Shown here: positions 38,297 to 45,977 of the stretch, piece by piece | Layout: every line of letters starts with the position of its first letter | Position numbering within the stretch: position 1 is the stretch's first letter | From: Nocardioides sp. JQ2195 | GTDB lineage: Bacteria > Actinomycetota > Actinomycetes > Propionibacteriales > Nocardioidaceae | Assembly: GCF_012272695.1 (NCBI RefSeq) | Contig: NZ_CP050902.1 | Span: forward strand, 1,302,001-1,366,000 | Direction of reading: 5' to 3' | DNA: 64,000 nt | Notes under the pieces: generated by a model | Told to the model about the DNA's origin: nothing | What the model saw: the letters and a program-made list of their open reading frames with translations, nothing else | Databases searched by the model: none | Position numbers and translations under genes: made by a program

Positions 38297-38887
38297 TCAG
38301 CGGTAGTGCTCCGGGAGGGCCTGGCCGATCTTCACCTGGGGCTTGGGCAGGCGCAGGAAGCGCATGTTGACCGCGCGCATCACGGCGTACATCGTGACGC
38401 CCTTGAGCGACTCGTCGGGGAAGCGCTTGCGGACCTGGCTGCGCACCCGGAACCGGAGGAACAGGATGTCGCCGATGACCAGGACCAACGTGATGAACCA
38501 CAACGAGTTGGCCATGCGGACGGCGCCGGAACCGAAGAGGCCGTAGCCCATCAGCACGATGATCAGCAGCAGTGGTGCGAGCAGCTCGGTGAAGCCGAGG
38601 CGGGAGTCGACGTAGTCGCGGATGAAGCGGCGCACGGGCCCCTTGTCGCGTGGCGGCAGGTGGGCCTCGTCGCCCGTCTTCATGGCCTGGCGGACCTTCT
38701 GGCTCGACTCCATGCGCAGCTCGCGCTGCCGCCTGGCCTGGGCCTTGCGGTCGTTGGGCATCTTCGCGCGGGCTCGTGCGGCCGCCTCCGCGTCCTTGCG
38801 GGACGGCGTGGGGCGGCCCTTGGAACCCGGCCGGTCCTCATGGACGACGGGATCGGGAGTGGAATTCTTCGTGGTGCGACGGAACAA
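38297..38887 (-). CDS. DUF3043 membrane protein
   Basis: About 196 residues. A basic N-terminus (GRPTPSRKDAEAAARARAKMP, KAQARRQRELRM) is followed by DKGPVRRFIRDYVDSRLGF, two membrane segments (about 125-170) and VRKRFPDESLKGVTMYAVMRA, the DUF3043 pattern restricted to actinobacteria. TTG 38887 is chosen because GAAGG is 8 bases upstream and the protein then starts FRRTTK as homologues do; GTG 38938 would add 17 residues. It diverges from pspA. Function unknown. Confidence 0.82.
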   Translation of the reverse strand: MFRRTTKNSTPDPVVHEDRPGSKGRPTPSRKDAEAAARARAKMPNDRKAQARRQRELRMESSQKVRQAMKTGDEAHLPPRDKGPVRRFIRDYVDSRLGFTELLAPLLLIIVLMGYGLFGSGAVRMANSLWFITLVLVIGDILFLRFRVRSQVRKRFPDESLKGVTMYAVMRAVNMRFLRLPKPQVKIGQALPEHYR

Positions 38888-39048
38888 CGCGGCGACCTTC
38901 GGGCGAGGGTGGACTGTGTGCCCCCAGACTACCGGCACCCGTCTCTCGCCCGTGCTTGCGTTTGGGCCTAGGGTTGGCGGGAGAGAAACACTCCACCACT
39001 GTCATGTCGCCACGGCGACCAGCCGACCCAAGAGGGGGGCCGCATCCG

Positions 39049-39837
39049 ATGAGCCTTTGGAAGCGCTTCACGATGATCTTCCGATCCAAGGCCAACAGCG
39101 CGCTCGACCGCGCCGAAGACCCGCGCGAGGTGCTCGACTACAGCTACCAGCGCCAGCTCGAGCTCCTCTCCAAGGTACGCCGTGGCGTGGCCGACGTGGC
39201 CACCAGCCGCAAGCGCGTCGAGCTCCAGGTCAACCAGCTCGAGCAGCAGCAGGCCAAGCTGCAGACCCAGGCGCAGAAGGCACTCGACATGGGGCGCGAG
39301 GACCTCGCGCGTGAGGCGCTGACCCGCAAGTCGGCGCTGACCAGCCAGATCAACGACCTCAAGACCCAGCACGCCAACCTGCAGGGCGAGGAGGAGAAGC
39401 TCACCCTCGCCCAGCAGAGGTTGAACGCCAAGATCGAGTCCTTCCGCACCCGCAAGGAGACGATCAAGGCCAACTACACCGCGGCGCAGGCGCAGACCAA
39501 GATCAACGAGGCGCTCTCCGGGATCGGCGAGGAGATGGGTGACGTCGGCATGGCGATCCAGCGCGCCGAGGACAAGACCGCCAACATGCAGGCCCGTGCC
39601 GGTGCGATCGACGAGCTGATCGCCAGCGGTGCGCTCGAAGACGTGTCGAACCCCGGTGGTCAGGACGACATCGCCCGGGAGCTGGAGTCGATGAGCTCAC
39701 AGGCCGACGTCGAGGCCGAGCTCGCCGCGCTCAAGGGTGGCGGCAGCAAGCCGGCCATCGACGCTCCCGCGCAGGACGGCGCGATCCTCGACGCCGAGGG
39801 CAGCAAGGTCGAGGGCACCAACGGGAGCCAGTCATGA
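39049..39837 (+). CDS. pspA: Phage-shock-protein A / IM30 family protein
   Basis: 262 residues. The protein is almost entirely a coiled coil from about residue 25 to 190 (LDYSYQRQLELLSKVRRGVADVA, LEQQQAKLQTQAQKAL), beginning SLWKRFTMIFRSKANSAL. PspA proteins oligomerise on damaged membranes and maintain envelope integrity. AGAGGGGGG lies before the ATG. Its stop overlaps the pspAA start, and htpX and pspAB follow. This gene set is the actinobacterial and archaeal variant of the Psp response, different from the pspABC operon of enterics. Confidence 0.93.
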   Translation: MSLWKRFTMIFRSKANSALDRAEDPREVLDYSYQRQLELLSKVRRGVADVATSRKRVELQVNQLEQQQAKLQTQAQKALDMGREDLAREALTRKSALTSQINDLKTQHANLQGEEEKLTLAQQRLNAKIESFRTRKETIKANYTAAQAQTKINEALSGIGEEMGDVGMAIQRAEDKTANMQARAGAIDELIASGALEDVSNPGGQDDIARELESMSSQADVEAELAALKGGGSKPAIDAPAQDGAILDAEGSKVEGTNGSQS

Positions 39838-40112
39838 TCGTCCGCATCCTCGGCGAGGGCCAGTTCGACGTGGCCGACTCCGCTGTCGACCGGCTCAACG
39901 CCCTCGACGCCCAGGTCGAGTCGGCCGTGGACGCCGACGACACCGAAGCCTTCTCGGGCGCCCTGGCCGAGCTGCTCGACGTCGTGCGCTCCGTGGGTGT
40001 GCCGCACGACGCGGAGGCCATCGACGTCTCCGACGTGGTGCTGCCCCCTGCCGACGCGACGGTGGCCGAGGTGCGCGAGATGCTCTCCGACGACGGTCTG
40101 ATCCCCGGCTGA
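39834..40112 (+). CDS. PspA-associated protein PspAA
   Basis: 92 residues. MIVRILGEGQFDV followed by LNALDAQVESAV and the C-terminal VAEVREMLSDDGLIPG matches the PspAA domain described as a partner of PspA in actinobacteria and archaea (recalled from comparative work, not searched). It overlaps pspA by 4 bases (ATGA). It probably binds PspA directly and adjusts its membrane activity. Confidence 0.85.
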   Translation: MIVRILGEGQFDVADSAVDRLNALDAQVESAVDADDTEAFSGALAELLDVVRSVGVPHDAEAIDVSDVVLPPADATVAEVREMLSDDGLIPG

Positions 40113-40122
40113 ATCGACGATC

Positions 40123-41067
40123 GTGGCCAACTCTCGATTCATCAAGGACCGTGGTCTCACCGCGCGCATGACGTTGACCATGTTCCTGCTCGGGGCGCTG
40201 TTCGTCGTGTTCATGGTCGTGCTCATGGGTGCGGCGCTGCAGAGCGGCAACGGCGGACTCGTCCCGATCATCGGCGTGGTCGGCATCGGCATCGCGTTCT
40301 ACCAGTGGTGGAGCTCTGACAAGGTCGCGATGCGGGCGATGCGGGCCCGTGAGGTCTCTCCCGAGGATGCCCCCGAGCTGCACGGCATGATCGACCGGCT
40401 GTGCGCGATGGCCGACATGCCCAAGCCGCGGGTCGGGGTGGCCGACATGGACATCCCGAACGCGTTCGCCACCGGCCGCTCACCCGACCGGGCCGTGGTC
40501 TGCGTGACCACCGGCATCCTGCGCCGGCTCAACGCTGAGGAGCTGGAGGGCGTGCTGGCCCACGAGCTGTCCCACGTGGCGCACCGCGACGTGCTGGTGA
40601 TGACGGTGGCCTCGTCCGCCGGCATCGTGGCCGGCATGGTCACCCAGTCCGTGCAGTACGGCGGCCTGTCACTGCTCGGCGGTGGGCGCGGCCGGAGCAA
40701 CAACAACAACGGGGGAGCGCTGCCGTTCTACCTGGTGGCGATCGTGGTCAGCCTGGTCGTCTATGCGGTCAGCTTCATCCTGACCCGGATGCTCTCGCGC
40801 TATCGCGAGCTGTGCGCGGACCGGGCCGGGGCCTACCTGACCATGAAGCCCGGGGCGTTGGCCTCGGCACTGCAGAAGATCACCGGTGAGATGGCGGCGA
40901 TCCCGCAGAAGGACCTGCGTGCCTCCAGCGCGATGAACGCCTTCTTCATCGCCCCCGCGATCAGCGGCGTCTCGATGAAGACCCTGACCTCCACGCACCC
41001 GTCCCTCGAACAGCGCCTGCAACAGCTGGCCAGGATCCAGGCCGAGCTCGGCCGCCCGACGGGCTGA
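40123..41067 (+). CDS. htpX: Membrane metalloprotease HtpX (M48)
   Basis: 314 residues. HtpX degrades misfolded membrane proteins. Two N-terminal helices (about 18-60) precede the catalytic domain with LEGVLAHELSHVAHRDVLVM (HExxH), and the third zinc ligand lies in SRYRELCADRAGAYL; two further hydrophobic segments lie between them. The C-terminus contains STHPSLEQRLQQL, conserved in HtpX. It is encoded between pspAA and pspAB in the same operon, 10 bases after pspAA. Confidence 0.95.
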   Translation: MANSRFIKDRGLTARMTLTMFLLGALFVVFMVVLMGAALQSGNGGLVPIIGVVGIGIAFYQWWSSDKVAMRAMRAREVSPEDAPELHGMIDRLCAMADMPKPRVGVADMDIPNAFATGRSPDRAVVCVTTGILRRLNAEELEGVLAHELSHVAHRDVLVMTVASSAGIVAGMVTQSVQYGGLSLLGGGRGRSNNNNGGALPFYLVAIVVSLVVYAVSFILTRMLSRYRELCADRAGAYLTMKPGALASALQKITGEMAAIPQKDLRASSAMNAFFIAPAISGVSMKTLTSTHPSLEQRLQQLARIQAELGRPTG

Positions 41068-41068
41068 C

Positions 41069-41674
41069 ATGGGTTTCTTCGACGCACTCCTCGGTCGCAG
41101 CAAGGTGACCCGGGCCAACCTCGACGCGCTCTTCATGGTGCCGAGCGCCGCGATCACCTTGCAGACCGCCGCCGGGCTCACCCCGACCGGCAGTGGTTCG
41201 GTCTGCTTCCGTGCCGCCACCGGCGCCGCCTTCGCACAGACCCAGACCGACATCGTCGAGTTGCTCAACGACAATCCCGACGCCCCCGACGTCGAGGTCA
41301 CCCAGGACAGCTTCGGCTTCACCTGGCTGGTCGTGCACCGTGATCCGACGGACACCTCTGGCCTGTGCACCGACCTGCACGCGGTCAACACGACCCTCGA
41401 GAGCCAGGGCTTCGCGAGCGGGCTGTTGTGCTCGCTGGTCGCCTTCGCCGACGCCGCGGGGCGCCGCGCCGGGCTGGTCTACCTCTACAAGCAGGGCACG
41501 TTCTACCCGTTCGCGCCGGCTGCCGGGAGCAGTGCGGGTGGGGTCGACGGTGCCGGACAGCAACGCCGCGACAACCTGCTGGAGATCCAGATCCGTGGCC
41601 AGCTCTCGGCCGAGCTGCCGATGGAGCAGGACCTCTCGCGCTGGCTCGCAGTCTGGGGCGCTCCCGGCCTGTGA
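41069..41674 (+). CDS. PspA-associated protein PspAB
   Basis: 201 residues. GFFDALLGRSKVTRANLDALF, followed by VPSAAITLQTA and the central QDSFGFTWLVV, matches the PspAB domain that accompanies PspA, PspAA and HtpX in actinobacteria. No membrane segment or catalytic motif is visible. The ATG is one base after the htpX stop. It is probably an adaptor between the PspA scaffold and the protease; that role is inferred from gene order only. Confidence 0.85.
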   Translation: MGFFDALLGRSKVTRANLDALFMVPSAAITLQTAAGLTPTGSGSVCFRAATGAAFAQTQTDIVELLNDNPDAPDVEVTQDSFGFTWLVVHRDPTDTSGLCTDLHAVNTTLESQGFASGLLCSLVAFADAAGRRAGLVYLYKQGTFYPFAPAAGSSAGGVDGAGQQRRDNLLEIQIRGQLSAELPMEQDLSRWLAVWGAPGL

Positions 41675-41695
41675 CGAGCCGAGCCCTCAGTCGCC

Positions 41696-42868
41696 TCAGT
41701 CGCGCGAGCTCTTGCCGGGAAGCTGGAGCATCCGCTGGAGGGCGATGTCGGCAAGCCGTTCGGTCTCGTCGTCGACGTCGATGACGTTGACCTCGTAGCC
41801 CTCCACCAGTGACTCCAACGCCCACACCAGGTGGGGCAGGTCGATCCGGTTCATCGTCGAGCAGAAGCACACCGTCCGGTCCAGGAAGGCGATCTTCTTG
41901 TCGGGGTGGGCGTCGGCCAAGCGCTTGACGAGGTTCAGCTCGGTGCCGATCGCCCAGCTGGACCCGGCGGGTGCGGCCTCGATGGTCTTGATGATGAACT
42001 CGGTGGAGCCCACCAGGTCGGCCTTGATCACCACCTCGTGCTTGCACTCCGGGTGGACCAGGATCTTGATGTCTGGGTCCTTCGCCCGCAGCTCGTCGAC
42101 CACGTCGGGGCTGAACTTGCCGTGCACCGAGCAGTGGCCCTTCCAGAGGATCATCTTCGCGTCACGCAGCTGCTCGTCGGTCAGGCCGCCCTTGGGCTTG
42201 AACGGGTTCCACACGACACAGTCGTCGAGCGAGTAGCCCATCTTCAGCACGGCGGTGTTGCGGCCGAGGTGCTGGTCGGGGAAGAACAGGACCTTGGCGT
42301 CCGGCTTCTGGGCGAAGGCCCACTCCAGCGCGACGTCGGCGTTGCTCGACGTGCACACCGCACCGCCGTTCCTGCCGCAGAACGCCTTGATGTCGGCGGT
42401 CGAGTTCATGTAGGTGATCGGCACGACCTGGTCCTGGACACCGGCGTCGGCCAGTGTGTCCCAGGCGTCCTCGACCTGCGAGAGGCGGGCCATGTCGGCC
42501 ATCGAGCAACCCGCGGCCAGGTCGGGCAGGATCACCTTCTGCTTGTCGGAGGTGAGGATGTCGGCCGACTCGGCCATGAAGTGCACGCCGCAGAAGACGA
42601 TGTACTCGGCCCCCGGGCGGGCCGCGGCGTCGCGGGCCAGCTTGAAGGAGTCGCCGGTGACGTCGGCGAACTGGATGACCTCGTCGCGCTGGTAGTGGTG
42701 GCCGAGCACGAACACCTTGTCGCCCAGGGCGGCCTTGGCGGCCTTGGCGCGAGCGACCAGGTCGGGGTCGGAGGCTGCGGGCAGGTCACCGGGGCACTCG
42801 ACGCCACGCTCGGTGGAGAGGTCCTTGCCCTTGCCCAACGGGAGGAGCGGCAGCTCAACAGTCGTCAT
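41696..42868 (-). CDS. nadA: Quinolinate synthase A
   Basis: 390 residues. NadA condenses [14 protein letters not shown] with dihydroxyacetone phosphate to quinolinate for NAD synthesis, using an oxygen-sensitive [4Fe-4S] cluster. Motifs include VLGHHYQRDEVIQFAD, the cluster cysteines in CGVHFMAESADIL, HPECKHEV and FCSTMNRIDLPHLVWALE, and MNSTADIKAFCG. The size and the CSTM variant are typical of actinobacteria. It is alone here; nadB and nadC are not adjacent. A leaderless-type -10 precedes the ATG. Confidence 0.97.
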   Translation of the reverse strand: MTTVELPLLPLGKGKDLSTERGVECPGDLPAASDPDLVARAKAAKAALGDKVFVLGHHYQRDEVIQFADVTGDSFKLARDAAARPGAEYIVFCGVHFMAESADILTSDKQKVILPDLAAGCSMADMARLSQVEDAWDTLADAGVQDQVVPITYMNSTADIKAFCGRNGGAVCTSSNADVALEWAFAQKPDAKVLFFPDQHLGRNTAVLKMGYSLDDCVVWNPFKPKGGLTDEQLRDAKMILWKGHCSVHGKFSPDVVDELRAKDPDIKILVHPECKHEVVIKADLVGSTEFIIKTIEAAPAGSSWAIGTELNLVKRLADAHPDKKIAFLDRTVCFCSTMNRIDLPHLVWALESLVEGYEVNVIDVDDETERLADIALQRMLQLPGKSSRD

Positions 42869-42874
42869 GGCCCC

Positions 42875-42880
42875 ATCCTA
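42875..42880 (-). promoter_or_regulatory. Putative -10 (TAGGAT) for leaderless nadA
   Basis: On the minus strand TAGGAT is followed by 6 bases and ATG 42868. Confidence 0.45.
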
Positions 42881-42897
42881 GGCGGTGACCCGGTGGC

Positions 42898-43785
42898 TCA
42901 GAGCAGCGAGCCGTGGTGCAGGTAGGGCGACGGGGGCAACATGTCGCGCACCATCAGGTAGCCTCGGTGGTGGATCGACAGCCTCGCAGCGAGCCCTACG
43001 TCGAGGGCCCAGTGGTTGGCCGAGGTGACGTGGCCCACGTCGAGGAGGGCGTCGGCGGGGGAGGAGGCCAACGCCTCCCACATCAGGTCGACCGCCGTAC
43101 GACGCGTGGTGGCGGCGAGCAGGAGTGGGGAGCCGTGGTCGTCGACGTAGGCGTAGCCCGAGCCGGAGCTCCGCTCGGTGACGATCAGCCGCAGGTCCGA
43201 GAGCAGGAACTCGTGGTCGGGCCCGTGGGCGGCACCGCGCGTCTGCCGGTCGATCGAGTCCATCAGGTCGCGGTCACCGATGGAGCCCTCCCGAACCTTC
43301 TCGACGACGGGGATCACCGACCGGTCCAGCTGCCCGTGCAGCACCATCTGGGAGTGCAGCTCGAAACCGGCTGCGCGATAGCGGCGCAGCGCCTTCGGAT
43401 CGTCCGAGGCGGCAAACATCCCACGCAGGCAGCCTCGTCCGTGGTGCAACGCGGCGGCGAGCAGCTGGACACCGATGCCCTGGCCCTGCAGCCCCGGCCG
43501 GACGACGTACGACGACAGGATCCACATCTTCTCCCGGTTGAAGGAGGTGGCGAACCCGACGATCTCCTCCCCCCGGGTGGCCGCCCAGCAACCGCCGGGG
43601 TCGGTGTCGATGAGGTGACGGGTGCGCCGGATCCAGCTCGCCGCACGGTCTGCCGGACGCAGCTGCGGATCAGGCCACGACCGCTGGTGGGTGCGCAGGT
43701 CGAGCTCGAAGAACCCCTCGGCGGAGAGACGCTCGACCACGGGAACGTCGTCGTGGTGCAGCGGCCGGATCAACACGTCGTTCAC
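42898..43785 (-). CDS. Two-part GNAT-like acetyltransferase
   Basis: About 295 residues. The first 150 are a GNAT domain: VLIRPLHHDDVPVVERLSAEGF, then ILSSYVVRPGLQGQGIGVQLL with the acetyl-CoA loop (QGQGIG), and ALRRYRAAGFEL. The second half (about 180-295) has no motif I can name, although actinobacterial proteins of this size with a degenerate second GNAT fold exist. GTG 43785 is preferred because CATAGT lies 7 bases upstream; GTGs at 43794 and 43803 are also in frame. Substrate unknown. Confidence 0.8.
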   Translation of the reverse strand: MNDVLIRPLHHDDVPVVERLSAEGFFELDLRTHQRSWPDPQLRPADRAASWIRRTRHLIDTDPGGCWAATRGEEIVGFATSFNREKMWILSSYVVRPGLQGQGIGVQLLAAALHHGRGCLRGMFAASDDPKALRRYRAAGFELHSQMVLHGQLDRSVIPVVEKVREGSIGDRDLMDSIDRQTRGAAHGPDHEFLLSDLRLIVTERSSGSGYAYVDDHGSPLLLAATTRRTAVDLMWEALASSPADALLDVGHVTSANHWALDVGLAARLSIHHRGYLMVRDMLPPSPYLHHGSLL

Positions 43786-43819
43786 GGGTGTCACTATGCC
43801 CACTCGGTGTCACCGGGAC

Positions 43820-43901
43820 GTCAACACGTGCCGGGTCGGGGCTCCCTGCGGTCAACACGTGCCGGGTCGGGGCTCCCTGCGGTCAACACGTGCCGGGTCG
43901 G
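43820..43901 (+). repeat. 31-bp tandem repeat with CACGTG cores
   Basis: The unit GTCAACACGTGCCGGGTCGG plus GGCTCCCTGCG is present twice exactly, followed by the first 20 bases of a third copy. The third copy ends 12 bases before the glycerate kinase ATG. Each copy holds the palindrome CACGTG. The related string TCGACACGTGCCGACTCGG is found in the hairpin before rbfA. Confidence 0.85.
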
Positions 43902-43913
43902 CATGATGGAGCC

Positions 43914-44999
43914 ATGCGCGTGCTCATCGCTCCCGACAAGTTCGCCGGCACCCTGACCGCGGTCGAGGCCGCCGAGGCGATGGCCGAGGGCTGGCGCCGA
44001 CAGGCGCCCGAGGACCAGCTCGACCTGTGTCCGATGGCCGACGGTGGCCCCGGCTTCGTCGACGTCCTGCACAACAGCCTGGGCGGCTCGGTGCTCGCGG
44101 CAACGGTCCGGGGACCGTTCGGGGAGCCCACCCCGGCGACGATCCTCCTGTGCGACCACACGGCGTACGTCGAGAGCGCGCACGCCTGTGGGCGACACCT
44201 GCTCGGCGACGGCGACCCGGAGGCGGCCAGCACCCACGGGGTGGGGGAGCTGATCGGTCACGCGGTCGACGCCGGTGCCACCGAGATCGTGGTCGGCCTC
44301 GGGGGGAGCGGCACCAACGACGGGGGAGCGGGCCTGCTCGCCGCCCTGGGCGCCAACGCGGACGAGCCCCTCGACCAGGGCGTGGCCGGCCTGGTCGGCC
44401 TCACCCGGCTCGACCTCTCCGGTGCAGTGGACCGGGTCGCCGGTGTGCGGTTGGTGGCGGCGTCAGACGTGGACAGCCCGCTGACCGGCCTGTTCGGTGC
44501 CACTAAGACCTTCGGCCCCCAGAAGGGCATCGCCGAGGAGCGGCTTGCCGTGGTCGACGGCGTGCTGCAGGACTTCGCCGAGGTGGCCGACCGCCGCCTC
44601 GCGCTGGCGAAGGGCGCCGGTGCCGCCGGGGGCCTGGGCTATGCCCTGCTCCTGCTCGGGGCCACGCGCACCCCGGGGATCGACCTGGTCGCGCAGGCCG
44701 TGGGCCTCCGTTCCCGGGCGGAGCAGGTCGACCTGGTCCTCACCGGTGAAGGCGCCTTCGACTTCTCGAGTCGGTCCGGGAAGGTGCCCTACGGAGTGGC
44801 CCAGGTCGCTGCCGAGGCGCTGCGCCCCTGTGTCGCCCTAGCCGGGAAGGTGATGATCGGGTCACGGGAGATGCGCGTGCTGGGCGTCGAGTCGGCGTAC
44901 GCGATGGCCGAGCTGGTCGGTGAGGAGCGGTCGTACGCCGACCCTGCCGGTGCGCTGTCCGAGCTGGCCGAGCGGGTGGCGCGCAGCTGGTCACACTGA
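43914..44999 (+). CDS. Glycerate kinase
   Basis: 361 residues. VLIAPDKFAGTLTAVEAAEAMAEG, CPMADGGPGFVDVL and VVGLGGSGTNDGGAGLLAALGA are the family hallmarks of GckA/GarK-type kinases; VLTGEGAFDFSSRSGKVPYGVA is the other end of the active-site cleft. It phosphorylates D-glycerate for entry into glycolysis or serine metabolism. It precedes erpA and adoK as in Mycobacterium. The tandem repeat immediately upstream could affect its transcription or translation. Confidence 0.94.
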   Translation: MRVLIAPDKFAGTLTAVEAAEAMAEGWRRQAPEDQLDLCPMADGGPGFVDVLHNSLGGSVLAATVRGPFGEPTPATILLCDHTAYVESAHACGRHLLGDGDPEAASTHGVGELIGHAVDAGATEIVVGLGGSGTNDGGAGLLAALGANADEPLDQGVAGLVGLTRLDLSGAVDRVAGVRLVAASDVDSPLTGLFGATKTFGPQKGIAEERLAVVDGVLQDFAEVADRRLALAKGAGAAGGLGYALLLLGATRTPGIDLVAQAVGLRSRAEQVDLVLTGEGAFDFSSRSGKVPYGVAQVAAEALRPCVALAGKVMIGSREMRVLGVESAYAMAELVGEERSYADPAGALSELAERVARSWSH

Positions 45000-45177
45000 G
45001 GAACGCACGCTCGGACCGGGCCGAGTGCGGCGCCGCGCGCTCGAGTGGTCCGCGGGACCACTCGACCGTGGCGAGGGGATGGTGACCGGACCGCGGATCT
45101 GTGACCGTGTGGGGGAATAACCGACGGTGTGCGACCATTGCACGTAGTAACACGCCACGAACTTTTGGGAGCCTGAG

Positions 45178-45540
45178 ATGACCGAGCAGGTCGAGACGAA
45201 CACCGAGCACCGCACCGACCAGATCAACCTGAGCCCGGTTGCCGCGTCCAAGGTGCACAGCCTCCTCGAGCAGGAGGGTCGCGACGACCTGTCGCTGCGG
45301 ATCTCCGTGCAGCCCGGCGGCTGCTCGGGTCTGCGCTACCAGCTCTTCTTCGACGAGCGGACCCTCGACGGTGACGTCGTGACCGACTTCGACGGCGTCT
45401 CCGTCGTGGTCGACCGGATGAGCGTGCCCTACCTCAACGGCGCTGTCATCGACTTCGTCGACACGATCGAGAAGCAGGGCTTCACGATCGACAACCCCAA
45501 CGCGACCGGGTCCTGCGCCTGCGGCGACTCGTTCCACTGA
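45178..45540 (+). CDS. erpA: Iron-sulfur cluster insertion protein (A-type)
   Basis: 120 residues. The A-type carrier cysteines are in VQPGGCSGLRYQLFF and SCACGDSF. It hands [Fe-S] clusters to apoproteins in the cytoplasm. The order glycerate kinase, erpA, adoK, ctaC matches Mycobacterium, and its neighbours include many Fe-S or haem enzymes (QcrA, NadA, IspG, PaaE) that such a carrier could serve. The 178 bases before it hold no other gene. Confidence 0.95.
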   Translation: MTEQVETNTEHRTDQINLSPVAASKVHSLLEQEGRDDLSLRISVQPGGCSGLRYQLFFDERTLDGDVVTDFDGVSVVVDRMSVPYLNGAVIDFVDTIEKQGFTIDNPNATGSCACGDSFH

Positions 45541-45573
45541 TCCACCCGGCGCACGGCGCCACCCAGACGCAGA

Positions 45574-45607
45574 CGAAGCCCCTGCCGGAATTCCGGCAGG
45601 GGCTTCG
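45574..45607. terminator. 34-bp perfect palindrome, terminator of erpA
   Basis: CGAAGCCCCTGCCGGAA is followed at once by its exact complement TTCCGGCAGGGGCTTCG, 34 bases after the erpA stop. In RNA it would form a long stem with a minimal loop. Confidence 0.75.
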
Positions 45608-45625
45608 CTGTGCCCTAGGGGCTCC

Positions 45626-45689
45626 GGACACCTCAGAGGGAGGGGTGGTGTCCGGCTTCCGGGCACCACAGGAGGGAGGGGTGGTGCCC
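45626..45689 (-). terminator. Two tandem related hairpins
   Basis: GGACACC...GGTGTCC (45626-45653) and GGGCACCAC...GTGGTGCCC (45661-45689) share the loop sequence (A)GGGAGGGG. They stand between the erpA palindrome and the convergent small gene and are probably its terminator or a duplicated hairpin element. Confidence 0.55.
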
Positions 45690-45700
45690 TGGTCCACGGT

Positions 45701-45913
45701 TCAGTCGAGGTGCAGGTGCAGACCGCTCGCGAGAGCGGCCGCCCGGTCCGAGACGAACCACGTGGTCTGGGGGTGAGCCGGACGCAGGCCCTCGAAGGGG
45801 TCGGCGGGCGTCGGGAACTGCAGATGGGTGCTGACCGCACGGCAGTCGTCGATCATCTGGTGCGGGGTCTCGGCGTCGGCGTAGGGCGTTCGAAAACTCG
45901 CAATCTGGCTCAT
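45701..45913 (-). CDS. Small conserved-type protein, function unknown
   Basis: 70 residues, MSQIASFRTPYADAETPHQM to ASGLHLHLD. It has no signal peptide or membrane segment. The start is supported by TACGGT 7 bases upstream of the ATG at 45913; a longer in-frame reading up to 46231 would run through the adoK coding region and is rejected. It is divergent from adoK and shares its 64-base promoter region. Codon use looks like real coding sequence, but I do not recognise a family. Confidence 0.6.
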   Translation of the reverse strand: MSQIASFRTPYADAETPHQMIDDCRAVSTHLQFPTPADPFEGLRPAHPQTTWFVSDRAAALASGLHLHLD

Positions 45914-45920
45914 GTGATCG

Positions 45921-45926
45921 ACCGTA
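45921..45926 (-). promoter_or_regulatory. Putative -10 (TACGGT) for the small gene
   Basis: On the minus strand TACGGT is followed by 7 bases and ATG 45913. It overlaps the palindrome GTAATCGTTAC (45924-45934). Confidence 0.45.
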
Positions 45927-45934
45927 ATCGTTAC
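45924..45934. promoter_or_regulatory. Palindrome GTAATCGTTAC between divergent genes
   Basis: GTAA-tcg-TTAC, a perfect 4-3-4 palindrome, covers the -10 of the small gene and lies about 30 bases upstream of the adoK -10. It is a possible operator shared by both genes. Confidence 0.35.
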
Positions 45935-45963
45935 TCCGGGGTACACCCAGACGTACCGACAGG

Positions 45964-45969
45964 TAGTGT
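45964..45969 (+). promoter_or_regulatory. Putative -10 (TAGTGT) for leaderless adoK
   Basis: TAGTGT is 8 bases before ATG 45978 with no ribosome binding site. Confidence 0.45.
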
Positions 45970-45977
45970 TCGGCAGC

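Noticed and set aside
43820..43901. CRISPR-like array
   Set aside because: Units are directly adjacent without spacers; a plain tandem repeat. The 61083-61154 repeat was rejected as CRISPR for the same reason.
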